DNA of 64,000 bases from Apus apus (taxonomy: Eukaryota > Chordata > Aves > Apodiformes > Apodidae), in contig NC_067283.1 of the NCBI RefSeq assembly GCF_020740795.1, forward strand, positions 109,541,706 through 109,605,705. The letters are read 5' to 3'. Positions 40,179-52,447 of the stretch are shown piece after piece; positions within the stretch are counted from its first letter, which is position 1; every line of letters starts with the position of its first letter. The notes under the pieces are model-generated. The model had not been told where the DNA came from. It made no database searches and worked only from the letters and a program-made list of their open reading frames with translations. Position numbers and translations under genes: made by a program.

Positions 40179-40461
40179 CTGCTGCCCGGCGGGACGGCCC
40201 ATCCCCGTCCCGCCGGGGAAGGGTTAAGGAGGACGTGCTGCTCCTTCCCCCTTTCCCGCTGCGAGGGGAAGCGCCGGTGAGACTGTGGCCGTCTCGCACT
40301 TCTCGGTCAAAGCGGCGAGACCAAGAATCGGCGCTGCGCCCTTTGGGACACGACCTCCCCCTTAGCACGCGACTTTCTCGGCTACCCCTTTCCCTACGCG
40401 GCGTTGGTACGTTCCTGCCGAACGCGCCTCCGCGCCGGGCGGGCAGCGAAATGGTACGGCC

Positions 40462-40493
40462 GGGGGCGGGGGGGGGAGACGGGGGGGGATGGG
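40462..40493 (+). repeat. G-rich cluster in the SS18 CpG island
   Basis: Four or more G runs (5, 9, 8 and 3 G) within about 30 bp, separated by one to four bases, which meets the usual G-quadruplex pattern. It lies about 410-440 bp upstream of the SS18 start codon. Confidence 0.8.
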
Positions 40494-40930
40494 AGCTGCG
40501 TGGTGCGCACCTTCCATGGCGGTGCCGAACGGGGCGCTCTCCTCCCCCCTCTACCAAGCGCCGCGGTTGGTTGCGCCCGGGCCGGGCCGGGCCGGGCGGG
40601 GCGGGGCAGAAGCGGCGGCGGCGGCCGCGGTGTTGGTGCCGGGTCTTGTTGTGCCCTGGCGAGGCTGCGGCGGGGTCGGTGTCGGTGCCGGTACCGCTGG
40701 GCCCGACCGTGAGGGGGGCCGGCCGGCGCGGCCGCGGCTTCTCTGTTGCGACAAGGAAAGGGAGGAAGGAGAAGCGGTGGCCGCTGCAGCTCGTCAATAC
40801 GCCAGAGGCGCCGGAAGCGCCCAAGTCAGCCTTGGATTTGTTTTTTTCAGGGCGGCCGCTGGAGGGAATCGCGGTTTTCGCCGCAAATCCTCACGTACAA
40901 GTTCGCGAAGCCTACGACTGTACTTGACGT

Positions 40931-43900
40931 GGATGAGAGTTTCCAAGGGTAACGGTGCTCCCAAGTTGAAAATCCCCCCCCAAAAAAAATAAAGCATTTT
41001 AAGTCTGCTCTTCCCTGGCACATTCCCTGCTCAGCCCGAGCGCTTTTTCAGGGCCACCTTGCAGGCTGCGAGTGCTGCCTGCTTTCCCAAGCCTGCTGTA
41101 ACGTGATCCCTGTCAGGGCGGGTGACAGAAGCCTGTGCTGCTGGGGCTGCTGCGACACGACTCGGTGACATGAGACCCCCCCACAAAACCCGAACCTTGC
41201 TCCTTACTCGGTGCATGACTCGCTGTGTTTCTCAGCTGTTGCTGGCTGAAGTCCCTGGCTCTTCCCGCAAGCCATAACCCTTTTGGTTACAGCACACGTT
41301 TGTCAGTGGCATCCCTGGCCGCCCTGTGGCTGTACAGCTGCTTCCCAGCTGGCATGCTCTCTCCTCAGACTGTTTCTAGGCTGGCTGCTTTCCCCAGCCC
41401 CATGGAGATTGCTCTTCCTGGCTCTGCTGTCCTAGGATTGACTGTGACTGTCCATCACCCCACTTTCTTTAGCCTTGACAGCCATGTGCCAGGATGCTGG
41501 CTCCAAGCTGTTCTTGCATTCCCACAGCATCCCCTTCTCCAAGGGCCCACCACCTAGGCCTGACTGTCCCTGTTACCAGAATGGCATTGCTTCTGCCCTG
41601 TCTCTTTCGATCATACAGGACCCTGAGTTGATGTGATGCTAATCTGGCTTGGTCTCCTTTTCAGAAAATAATTCTGGCCTAGTCCTTGCACGGTAGGTCA
41701 TGCTAAGGAGGAGGATTGATGCCAGCATATCCATTAGGTTGTTGTGTTTCTAACAATTTCATTAATCACCACAGTATCTGGGTCCATTTTTTTACACTGC
41801 TAGAGGGGGTTTTTTTCCATGCACTTTATCACCATCATTATCACTATCGTAACTTTAGGAAACCAGAAGAAAACCAAGGGTTGAAGAAACCTAAAATTGA
41901 GCAGTTAATCAGGATTCATGGTTATTATTGTATGATCTTGGAATGAACTCATAACTGTTGCAGTAACTCTGTGCTCAGATTGATACGATTTCTAGTGACT
42001 ACAAGTGACAACAAAGAATCCTAGGAATGAAGAATGCAAGACAGCCATGTCCAAATCAGCCTGTAATCAGAAGGTATCATCTCCTACCCAGCTGCAAATA
42101 GAATTACAAGGACTTATTTCTTTAGCAGAAATATATACTTGTCTCTGGAGAACTGCTGAGGTGTCTGAAAGTGTCCCAAGGCTGCAGGCATCTTCAGCAA
42201 CTGGAAGACAAACATGTTCTCATTAAATACTCTGAACGTTGCAAATTCCACAAAATGTTTTTCTTTTCCCACAGGTATAACTTCTCTTGCTCTCATCCTC
42301 TGGTAACCCAGCCACTGTTTATAAAATATTTTGGAGTGGGGTGTCTTTGTGATCATGGCACTTGAGACAGTGTGGGTTAGATGTCAGCCACATAAATACT
42401 GCTTTTGGGATCTGAATGTTCCATCATATTCTCCCACATTTTCAGGTTGGTTTTGAGTAGAGGAAAACAAATTGACTTGTGGGATGCCACAGGTGAGGAA
42501 CTTCAAGATGGAAGGAGTAATTCCCATTGTATTTCCCAAAATGGTCCAAATTAAATAAGTGAAATTTTTTGTACATTCCTATTTCCGTGCAAAATACAGG
42601 AGAACAGTGTTTGGAATTCAGCTGTATCTGTTTTAAGGGAAGATATAAGATGATTCATTCATAGTAACTAAAACCATCTCCTTTGCCTAATTTTGTCTGA
42701 TGTTTAAATCCATTTATATCCCATTTGTGATAATTTTTTCATTCTTATGTTTAGCCTCTTGGACTTCCACATTCATAAATAGCAACAGAGATAAAGAAAC
42801 ATTGAAAACAGAGTCCATGGCTCTGTTTTTGTCACCATGCAAAGGGAAATTCATACTCAAAATCAACATTTAAATAATGACACAGATGCATACAAGCAGG
42901 GAAATAGATAGCTACAATGGAAATGTGCCACATGTCTCAGAACACATAACCACAACAGGGTGTCTCTTTTATGACGTTCTTAATGCACTGCAATATGCCT
43001 AGATATCAAAGGACATATGGTATATTTTCTCTTTAATTGCACATTTCGTTGCTCTTGCAAGTTACTCACAACCTTAACATTATTTAATTGTAATTTAGAT
43101 GCATAAATCTAGACCATCATCAAGAGTTCAAATGCAAATACATTTCAATCAGATCTTCCACCTCTGTTCCAACTTTTGTCAGTGTAGTGTCTTTTTTGTT
43201 GATGTGCATTTGAGTGTGTCATATTTTTTGGAGAGAAAGGAGTACAGAGAGAGGAGAATGAGTCATTTGCTGAAAGATTTTTTTCCCTGTGTTTCCAACT
43301 CATATTTCTCAGTAACAAGTAGTAGGTAAAGATACAGTTCCTGAGAGTAGAATCTGGAAAGAATTAACATTTACTTCCTAGAGAAAGCTGTCTTTTTAAA
43401 ATGAAATCTGAGCAGTAGAGCCATTTTATTCTTCTCAGGATTGTGTCAAAATTCCTCGTTGCAGAGGAATTAATTTAGTTTTGGATAAACCTATAGTATT
43501 TGCAATCTCCCAACAATTTTGAGAAAAGATGCTAATTGATCTTCAGTTTCTCTCTGTTTTCTGCCATCTTCATTATCTGAGTTTCCATAGATTCTCTATA
43601 ATAGGAGCGACAAATAAGAGAAGGAACTCACAGACATTCCCATCCACAAGCAGGAAAATACAGAATGCTGATTCATAATTTTCAAACTTACATTTAAAAA
43701 TAAGATTTAAAACTTGGCATTTACAAAGCTTTAAATACAGGAAAGAGGAAAGCAAGGAATTTTATGGTAGCACCACCTGCTTGACTAAAAGACTTGGTAT
43801 GAAAGTTGAGAATGGTTCCTGAGAGATAGATGTTTCTCAGACAAAGCCTTAACATGTTGGTGACAGCATATTCACTTCAAACTGATAGAAAAATCCCCAC

Positions 43901-44959
43901 TTTTTTTACTATATTAAATACGATAGTTTAGGATCTACTGCTAAAAGGATGACAAGGTGAATTGGAGCCTTTTTTTCAGAATAGGCTCCTTTTTCAATCT
44001 TGCAATTTAAAAATCAAAAAGGGGGGCTGGAGGGTGATCTAATAACTTTGGTAGGATTTCCTACATGCCTAGTCTCTGTCATAAGTTTGTCTTAGATTCA
44101 TTCTGCCAGCTTCCTGTTGTTTTGTTGTGCTTTGTTTTGTTTTTATTTTCTCATTTATATTCTGCATTGACTATTATAGAGAATATTAATAAGAAGTAGC
44201 ACCTGAAATGCAATGTTCTAGTATAAAATGAAGTACCCAAACAGCACTGTACACTAGAAAGATATTGGTTTCTCTGCCATGTTCCAGAGGGGCAATAACA
44301 AACCCAGAAAAAATCAATGGGATGCTAAATTTTTATTCTAGTATCTGTCATTTTCGTCTGCAAGTATAAATATTTAGAATAAAGAAATTGACAGTGTGTT
44401 CAGCAGTTTGCACTATTGGGAGTAAGTGCAACAGCTGCAGTGAGAAAATCTTTCTGTGTCCTGATTTTATTCTTCAAAAGGGAATCTCCAGCTACTAGGA
44501 ACCTATGCTATAAATAAAGAATAACATATCTAATCTAAGCCTCCTTAGTGCTGAAAATTCTTCAAGAATTCTTAGAGGTTGATGGTTTATTTTAGGACAC
44601 GGAAGCAAAGCACTGCTGTTCACTAGCTTCCTCATTTTTTGAATGTCAAAAGTGAAGCAGGAAAGATAAACATGAGAAGGTACTGCCAAGCAGTGCTGAA
44701 GAAAACGTAGCAATGGTCTTGATCTAAATAGTCATATCTGTTACAGGCAACACACTGGCAATGTAGAGGTATACTATTCTTCTGAAGATACTTCTCAGGA
44801 CTCTGACTTCTGCATCAACTGCATCATCCTCAGCTTCTGTTTTCTGAAGACTTGACCATGAAGGACAGAGGAGATGGCTGAATGGTTACAGGACAATACT
44901 TCTACCTTATTGTCACAATCCTAATCAACAACTTGCTGAGGGAATATAGAGAGATCATT
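40931..44959. other. Intergenic, no gene recognised
   Basis: Moderate GC near the island (to about 41.7 kb), then AT-rich. The 110-codon open frame at 41225-41557 has no recognisable domain. I looked here for a first PSMA8 exon and found none. Confidence 0.7.
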
Positions 44960-45535
44960 CTTTCAGCAAGCCTGATCCCATGCCCTAAAGAAGACCTCCC
45001 TCATTCTGCTAGCAGTGCTGCTCCCAATGCTGTCCAGGATGCTGTTGGCATTTGCTGCAAGGGCATATTGCTGGCTCATGTTTACCTTGTCCACCAGCTC
45101 CATCAAAACCTTTTCTGCCAATCTGCTTGCCAGCCAGTCAGTGCCCAGCATGGACTGGTGCCTGGGGTTGCTCCTCCCCAGGTGTGGGACTTTGCACTTC
45201 CTCTTGTTGAACTTAATGAAGTTCATGTCTGCCTGTTTCTTCAACCTGTTGTGGTCCCCCTAAATGGGGCCACAACCATCTGGCATATCAACAACTCCTG
45301 CCAGTCTTGTGACACCTGCAAACTTCCTGAGGGTGTAATGTCCTCTGTCATCCAGCTCATTAGTGAAGTTAAACAGCATTGGCCTCAGTATTGACCTCTG
45401 AGATATATCACCACTAACTGGCCCTCAGCTGGACTCCATGCTACTGATGACAACTGTATGAGCCTGGCAGTTCAGCTATTTTTCAGTACACTTCACTGTA
45501 CACTTAATCTGTACTTCAGTTTGCCAATGGGAATG
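44960..45535 (-). mobile_element. Older CR1 LINE, part of ORF2, interrupted
   Basis: On the minus strand it gives degraded CR1 ORF2 sequence from the later part of the reverse-transcriptase region (for example KCKVPHLGRSNPRHQSMLG). The frame is broken by stops. It stops abruptly at about 45535, where a plus-strand CR1 begins, and continues at about 46095. Confidence 0.9.
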
Positions 45536-46080
45536 CCCTCTATTCTGCCCTGGTGAGGCCGCATCTGGAGAATTGTGTCCAGTTCTGGGCCCCACAGTTC
45601 AAGAAGGACAGGCAACTGCTTGCAAGAGTCCAGTGCAGAGCCACAAAGATGATTAAGGGAGTGGAACATCTCCCTTATGAGGAAAGGCTGAGGGAGCTGG
45701 GTCTCTTTAGCTTGGAGAAGAGGAGACTGAGGGGTGACCTCATCAGTGTTTACAGATATGTTAAGGGTGAGTGTCAGGAGGATGGACACAGGTTCTTCTT
45801 GGTGATGTCCAATGATAGGACAAGAGGCAAAAGGTGCAAACTGGAGCATAGGAGTTTCCACATAAATGTGAGGAAAAATTTATTTACTTTGAGGGTGACA
45901 GAGCACTGGAACAGGCTGCCCAGAGAGGTTGTGGAGTCTCCTTCTCTGGAGACATTCAAAACCCACCTGGACGCCTTCCTGTGTGATGTGCTCTAGGTGA
46001 TCCTGCTCTGGCAGAGGTGTTAGACTGGATGATCTTTTGAGGTCCATTCCAACCCCTAGGATCCTGTGATTCTGTGATGT
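45536..46080 (+). mobile_element. Younger CR1 LINE inserted into the minus-strand CR1
   Basis: 5'-truncated CR1 with an open ORF2 tail (45553-45996, 147 codons) ending in the same DAFLCDVL as the copy at 35256-35760, and a diverged terminal repeat GTGATTCTGTGATG. It is inserted in the opposite orientation to its host element. Confidence 0.92.
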
Positions 46081-46094
46081 AATGGGACATAACT

Positions 46095-46910
46095 GTCTAA
46101 AACATTACCAAGGTTGAGATTTAAAAAATCCACTGCTCTCCCCTTCCTGCATGCTCAGACAGTGTCACTATATAGCTCCAGGTCACCTCTCCCTGCTTCC
46201 ACCTCTAGTATACTTCCTTTTTTAGTTCAGGTTTTGTCAGGAGTTCCTTGTTCACCCCTGCAGGTCTCCTTGCTCAATTTCCTGTGGGTCAGGGTGGACC
46301 ATTCTTGGGTTTGGAAGAGATGACCTTTGAAAATTGATCATCCCTCTAGAAGCTCTCTTCTGTCCATGCTCACATCCCATGGGATTCTTTCAAGCAGGTG
46401 CCTGAATGGGCCAAATTCTAGGTCTTCTGAAATCTAGGGCTGTGATCCTGCTTTTTGCTTATTCCTTCTTCTTGGGATCTGGACCTCCACATTCTCATGG
46501 GCGCTGTGGCCAAGGCTGTCCCAGACCTTCTCATCTCCAACCAGTCCCTCCTTGCTTGTAAGCATGTAATCTACCAGAGCATCCCTCCTTATTGGCTTTT
46601 TAATCACCTTTGCTGGGGATTTGTCAATCAATGCACTCCCCAGTCCTTTTGCATTGCTTGTGCCCTGCTCTGCTGCCCCTGCAGCAGACAGCAGAATGGT
46701 TAAAGTCCTTCATGAGGATAGGGGCCTGTAAACATGGAGTTTCTTCCAACTGTCTGAAGAAAGCCTCTTCTGCTTTTTCCTGATACGAGGGTCTGTAGCA
46801 GACACCCAGAACCACTTCCTCCATGTTGTTCTCCCATATGACCCCTCGTCCATCACAAGGCAGAGCTCCACGCTCCATTCCTGCTGTTTTCTCACATAAC
46901 AACATGTGGC
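46095..46910 (-). mobile_element. Older CR1 LINE, ORF2 5' part
   Basis: Minus-strand frame 46905-46624 carries the CR1 endonuclease-type segment (VLGVCYRPSYQ, FFRQLEETP, LMKDFNH). 46126 onward on the plus strand (AATCCACTGCTCTCCCC) continues the reverse-transcriptase region broken off at 45535. Frameshifts and stops are present. Confidence 0.88.
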
Positions 46911-49900
46911 TTTGTTTTCTTCTCTCTGCCTTCTTTGTTGGTATTCTCTACATATTGCTTTTTAAATCATAGAAGAGCAAAAAATAGCAATTTAAGATTG
47001 TGTTCTTTAACTTTCTATACATAGTATATTTTAAAGTCACTGTATATTTTATCAGAAGATCTTAAAATCTTAAAATATTAACTTTAAAAGATTAATTAAA
47101 AATAATAATTTTTACAGTTAATAACAAAGCAGGAAATACAGCTATATTTGACTAAAAATAGATTCTGGAGATAGTCTTGTCACTGTTAACAACCAGCAGT
47201 GTCATTTCTCTTACACAGCACCTCAGTGACAACAATGCACTGCAAAAGAAACAACATACATTTCTGTAAATATGCTTTCTGAGTATTACTGTGCTTTAAA
47301 CCAATTTGGGAAAATACACTCTTAAATCTTGTCATATTGAATGTACTTTTACTGTTTTCCACTTCTAATGTAGGATTCTTCTTTCTTGCTTTCTTTCTTC
47401 CACTTCTCAAGTATTTTCAAGGATAAAATGATGATGACTGAAGATCCAGTTGCAGATTGAGGCTCTGTAACATTTCTTACATACACAATGCACGCATTTT
47501 ACTTTTAGCTTGGGATGACAAGATACAGCTTATTCATATTTTATAATATTTAAAAAGGAACCAAACTAAACCTCTGTTGAACACATATGAGCATCATTGT
47601 TTGTACCATGGTATTCATCCTTCCAGGTGTGACCCCATTTTTTTGTCTCAATTTTTGTATTTGGTGTGTGTGCAGTCATTTAGTTAGTGGGACTGCTCCG
47701 AAGGCCCATGATTCACCAGAGGCCAAAACTTCTTTCCCGTGAAAGTTTACTCATTTATACCTGTCCTGAATAATCCAATCATCAGTGGAAATACACTGAG
47801 TATGTGTGTATATTTAAGTATGTATATTCAAGAGCCAAGAATATCACTACAAAAAACAACTATGACATTTCAAAATGTTTTATTATTCTAGTCCAAATCT
47901 CTAACATAGACAGTGCAGGTACAATTAATGGTTGCTTTGGATGGTGTCTAACTTGCATTACTATAAACATATATGTATATAGGTGTATAATATGTATCTA
48001 TGCCTGGGTGTTTCTTTCCAAACAGGAGAAAAAGGGAGGAGAAGGAAGATGCTTCACGTGAGTGCAGTGTGTGAGAACAGGGTCCCAGGGTACAGGAGGT
48101 CTGCTGTACAGAACAGGAGACTGCATCCATGGGGAGTTATTATTTGCAAAGTAGAACTATAGGCCTTTGCCTTCCCTTGTTTTCGAATGAAAGCAACAAG
48201 CGATGTGTGCTAGAAATAGCTAAACTGCCTTTGAACTAACCTACAAAGTGGAATTGTCTGTAATTTTCTCTCAGAAACATACAAAACCAGAAAAAATTTG
48301 TAAGGGTTGTTTTCTACTATTTATTTTCCTTTAAGGACATGGCAATGCTTTTTGCCACTCCATCTCTTTTTCTTTTATTCAGTATGAAATTTTAAAGCAT
48401 GACTTCAGTCTAAAATTATACTCTAGAAAAGTATCACTGTGTTACTCCGTAATTGCTATGTATTCTTTTGCAAATAAAATAGCAATACAACTTACTATTA
48501 AATCCATCTGAAAATAATGCTGAGTTTGTTCTGGAAATCAGTAAGAAAAGTTCTGAATTAAAAGACTAATTAGAAACCTTGCTGATGGGAATGTAGGCCG
48601 TAATAATACCTATGCCTCTCTTGTATTGATTCTATACGAATAAAAAAGGATTCTTTTGTTCAGCAAAGTAATTTACACTTTATTATTAAATATTACTAGT
48701 CTTTGATAAAGATAAAATGTGATTTTTCATAAATTTCTAAATATGTTCAAATACTAGTGTGTACATATTTTTAAAGGAATAAGGTACTGTTGCACAGATA
48801 AATTCATTATGCATTTTTCTAAATTCTTTCCAAGTGGGCCTTTGATTCTGCCTTATGAGATGCACCATTTTACCCTGCTGACTTAGCTATTAGGAATAAT
48901 TCAATTTGGAATAATTCTGTTATGTAGGATTAAGGGTTTATGTGTTTTCTGAAAATACTAAATATAGATTTGCTTTTTCATTGATGTTTGTTTTTCCCAA
49001 ACCTCTTCATAGTGTTTGGTCAGCATCAGCTTCTAAAAGTTGATTACACACCAGCATGGACAAAAAAATTATAACCCATGAATCAAGAGTCAAAGTAATT
49101 TTGCTCTCTGGGGATAGGAAAGAAAAAACCTGCAATGCATCAGAAATTATGAAGAGGCCCAAGCGGAAGAGATAGTGGTCAAATCTGTTGAAGAGAAACA
49201 GATGAAACCTATGTTTATCAATATATATTGGTTCAGATCTAATTTTTCTAAGCAAAGTAATAAATTGTAGGGCTAGAACAGGGGACAAAACTTGTAATGG
49301 ATTGACAATGTAACAAGAAATTGCCTAAGAAAACTCTTGCTGGCCTACTTATAATGGAAGTTGCATGAGCTCTAAAACAAGTAGAATTGATGGCTAGATT
49401 GTATGTACCTGTTTGGTTTGATTTTTTTTAAAAGCAAGCATTTTATGGTAGAAGTAAGAAACCATAGTCTGTTATTCTTCCTAAATGCCTAATTATATAA
49501 TAATATGTATTTTAAAAATAAGGTACATTTTTCTGCATTCATTTATGTATCATTTTACCCTCTGTGTACTTTATATAAAATAGTCACAGAAACTGAGAAG
49601 TTTGATGTTGATTGGGACGTAGCAAAGCTTTGGTCTTGGGTAAGTGATAAGGTAAATATTCATCACAAGGAAGTCACATAAAAAAGGCATGAGTTTGGAT
49701 GGAGTGTACTCAGACAGCTTTTATTTATTGAGTACTTGGGTAAGACAATAAATTTCTACAAGGAAAGGACTACTTATGTGTTCCTGTAAGCCCTCTTTTG
49801 CTTCAATTCCTCGGTGTAGGTAGGAGAGTGTCCTTGAGGAAGATCAGAAAAAGCAAAGGAGGGAGGGGATGCTTATGTGCTATTTCAGTCATGCTTGAGA

Positions 49901-51011
49901 CTTTCAGCTCTAAATCCTAGTTAACATTGTTCATATTGTTCATTTATTTTCTTCAGCCCATTGTCAGACCCGACACAGAGCTGGTCAGGTTTTCTTTTCT
50001 TTTCAGTATTCATTGATTTACGTCTTCTACGGAAAAGGTTTTATGAGGGGAAATGCTGAGTTTCAAACCAACTGAGAAAGAAACAATGTTCTTATCTGCT
50101 CTTGAGATGTTGAGCCTAACATCCTTTCCATTAGTCTTTCTTAGAAGTTTTCAATGCAGCAGCCTTCATCCTTCTTTCTACCTGTGGATATGACAGGAGC
50201 TTCTTATAAATGTTTGCAGTACTTCATTGTTCACTTTCAAAACTCTTCCCCACCGAAATGCTCGTGAAACCAGCATTTAAGTTGCAGTCTGGCATTACAT
50301 AATAGCTATGTAAACCTCACAGCTAGCTTTTCCTTAAGCTCCCTCTACTGTCACTTGTGGCCATGTGGTCCCACTCTGCCTCCTGGGCCATCAGTTTTAC
50401 TCATCTGATCTTGTAGTGAGATGTTTAATGAAGCTAAATTAGCAGAAAAACAATTGCTTTTCTAGAAAAGCAGTTTTCTGCCTGTTGAGTTTCACAGATT
50501 GGGAGCAGAGGAGTTTCAATGTCAAAGCAAGAAGATTCTTGGAGCAGAAGGGTGGAGCAGCATCAACTTTCTTTGTCAGCAGTTAGCTTTTAGACCAGCT
50601 TAGCCATGATTGCACCTATAAACAGTGAGTGTTCTGAGAATACTGCTTATCACATTGATCCACATTGCCTTGCTATCTCCCTGGGCTCCTACATCTGTAA
50701 CCACCTTATTTCCTTTGTTTTCTATTTTGGTTGTAAACCTTTTGTTCAGGGGCTGCCTCTCTGTACTGTATTTGTAAACCACAACTTTTGCAACTTTGAA
50801 ACTTGTTGCTGTGATGTTTACCACACCCCACCATTTTTCCTTTATAACAGATGTCAGACATTATTATTTATTCTCCAAGGAGGATGGTGCAGCCTCCACA
50901 TAGCTGTTTGCCTATGTCTTCTTAAAAAGACTTAGTATTATAATGTCTCATCTGCATAACATAAATGAAGTCAATATTTGTGATAACAATGTCTTTGTTC
51001 TTATCTAACAG
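46911..51011. other. Intergenic, no gene recognised
   Basis: AT-rich DNA with short uninformative open frames. No transposon ends, RNA genes or exons were recognised. Confidence 0.7.
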
Positions 51012-51135
51012 GATGGAATTTGAGGGCTGGATACAGCTATGTTGGGTACACACAAAAAAATCTGTCACCAAGCTTCAAGAGGAAAGAACTGTGAGGAAAA
51101 TGAATGCACTTGGCGATCATGTCTGGGTTTTGCAG
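51012..51135 (+). pseudogene. PSMA8: PSMA8 pseudogene, exon 2 relic
   Basis: Bounded by an intact acceptor AACAG (ends 51011) and a donor GTATTG (starts 51136). It opens DGI then TGA at 51021-51023, where the family has VGIRG. A frameshift occurs at the A run 51054-51060. In the next frame KSVTKLQEERTVRKMNALGD is readable, about 17 of 22 residues identical to my recollection of mammalian PSMA8. A deletion of about four bases near 51126 removes the Cys-Met of the CMAFA motif. Confidence 0.88.
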
Positions 51136-52423
51136 GTATTGTCCCTACTGTTAGTGCTCCACAATACATTGTGTTGCAGGCATGGGGTATGGAAAAGTCC
51201 TTTAAAGACTGCCTTTATGAAAAACTGTGAAGATGGGCTTGAGGGATTGGTACCAGGATAAGAAGGCTTGGGTTCCTACAGAACTGATTTGAATATAGCT
51301 GAAGGATTCTTATGTAGCCAGTGGGATTTTGTTTTAATTTTTTTTTTTACTTACTGGGGTTTTCTTTGCTGTGTTTTGTTTTTTTTTTAACCATTTTACA
51401 TGGGTCTGTTTTCATGTCATCAGCAGGGCCAAGCCCCTTGGATAGCATAAGTTGCTCTGTACTGGTCACAACAGCAATAAGCAAACTGAAAGGAAGGAGA
51501 GGGGCAAACCTAGAAATCAAATTCAGCAAAACAAACCAGGATGATATTGGAAATATTCCTGGAGATTTGGAAGACAGCTTTGGGCTTAAATCTATGCTCC
51601 TTGACATGCCTGTCCCATTTAGGAGAGATTATTCTTCTGGATATGAACTAGCACTTGTGAACATTTGCCTCTGCAAGGAGTTTTTCCTTCAGGTAAGGGT
51701 TGAATGAAGGCAAAACTGCATGGGAGCTTAGCAAATCATTTAGCACAACTTCCTAAAACATACGTCTCATCTCAAAGTAAAGTTTCCTGTGGCAACAAAA
51801 ATGACTGGTCATGGCTAGTTGCCACTGCAAGACAAAGACCTTACTCCTGGCTGTGCTCTTTCACTGTCACTTTTGTGACAGCAGCTTTGCTGCCTGGCTG
51901 AGTCATGGTAAACCAGGCTGGAAGCTTGGCCAGCAGAGAGATGAGCCAGGAAAAAAAGGTTTCTTGCAGTATCTGATGAAGGTCAGGGGAGAGCCACCAG
52001 TCTCAGGGTGAAGGGGAGCAGTTCACAAAGGAGAGCCACACTGACTTAAATTGTCATATGAATGTGTGCTCCTGGCAGGTGCCGTCACTTCCTCCTGTCT
52101 TTGCTCTACCCTAGGCACTGTCATCTCCTCCCTAGTGCCTTTCTTGATGCTTCTTTGACCCCTTGTGAGTTGACTCAACTCAGAAACCTCACAGAAATTT
52201 TCTTGTAGAATTTTCAATGTGTAACTGTATGAACCCCATAACTCTATAAGGGAAGACAGGAGTGAAGGAAGAAATTGGGGGAGGAGATAGAGCTGTCCAT
52301 TTTTTTGGTGGTGATTATGACCACGTACTGAGGGTGCAATTTGATGTTACACCTAACAAATTGTGCGTGCAAGCTGCTACTGAAGAAAACACTCCTAAAC
52401 TCACTGATTTGATGCAAAGTGAT

Positions 52424-52447
52424 TTGTTTGTTTGTTTGTTTGTTTTG
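52424..52447. repeat. TTTG tetranucleotide microsatellite
   Basis: About five to six tandem TTTG units. Confidence 0.8.

Larger units (their letters stand above)
39430..40930. promoter_or_regulatory. SS18: CpG island covering the SS18 promoter, 5'UTR and exon 1
   Basis: Composition switches sharply from AT-rich to GC- and CpG-rich at about 39.43 kb and back at about 40.93 kb. It contains SS18 exon 1, tandem GC boxes (GGGCGGGGCGGGGC at 40594-40607) and long G runs. There is no obvious TATA box near the gene. Long open frames on both strands here are composition artefacts. Confidence 0.9.

Noticed and set aside
39417-40824. Long overlapping open frames on the minus strand (261 and 280 codons) in the SS18 CpG island
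   Set aside because: Arg/Gly/Pro/Ala-rich translations caused by high GC. They overlap SS18 exon 1 and its donor and match no known protein.
39786-40992. Plus-strand open frames up to 230 codons in the same island
   Set aside because: They run through the G28 tract, overlap each other in several frames and have no recognisable domain; composition artefact.
44882-45394. 170-codon plus-strand frame
   Set aside because: Antisense to degraded CR1 ORF2 sequence; the minus-strand reading carries the recognisable protein.
51136-51230. Possible continuation of PSMA8 into the GLTADAR exon directly after 51135
   Set aside because: A GT donor follows exon 2 as expected, and the downstream similarity is no better than weak chance matches.
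51321-51707. 128-codon frame within the PSMA8 relic region
   Set aside because: No proteasome motif or other domain; starts in a T-rich tract.
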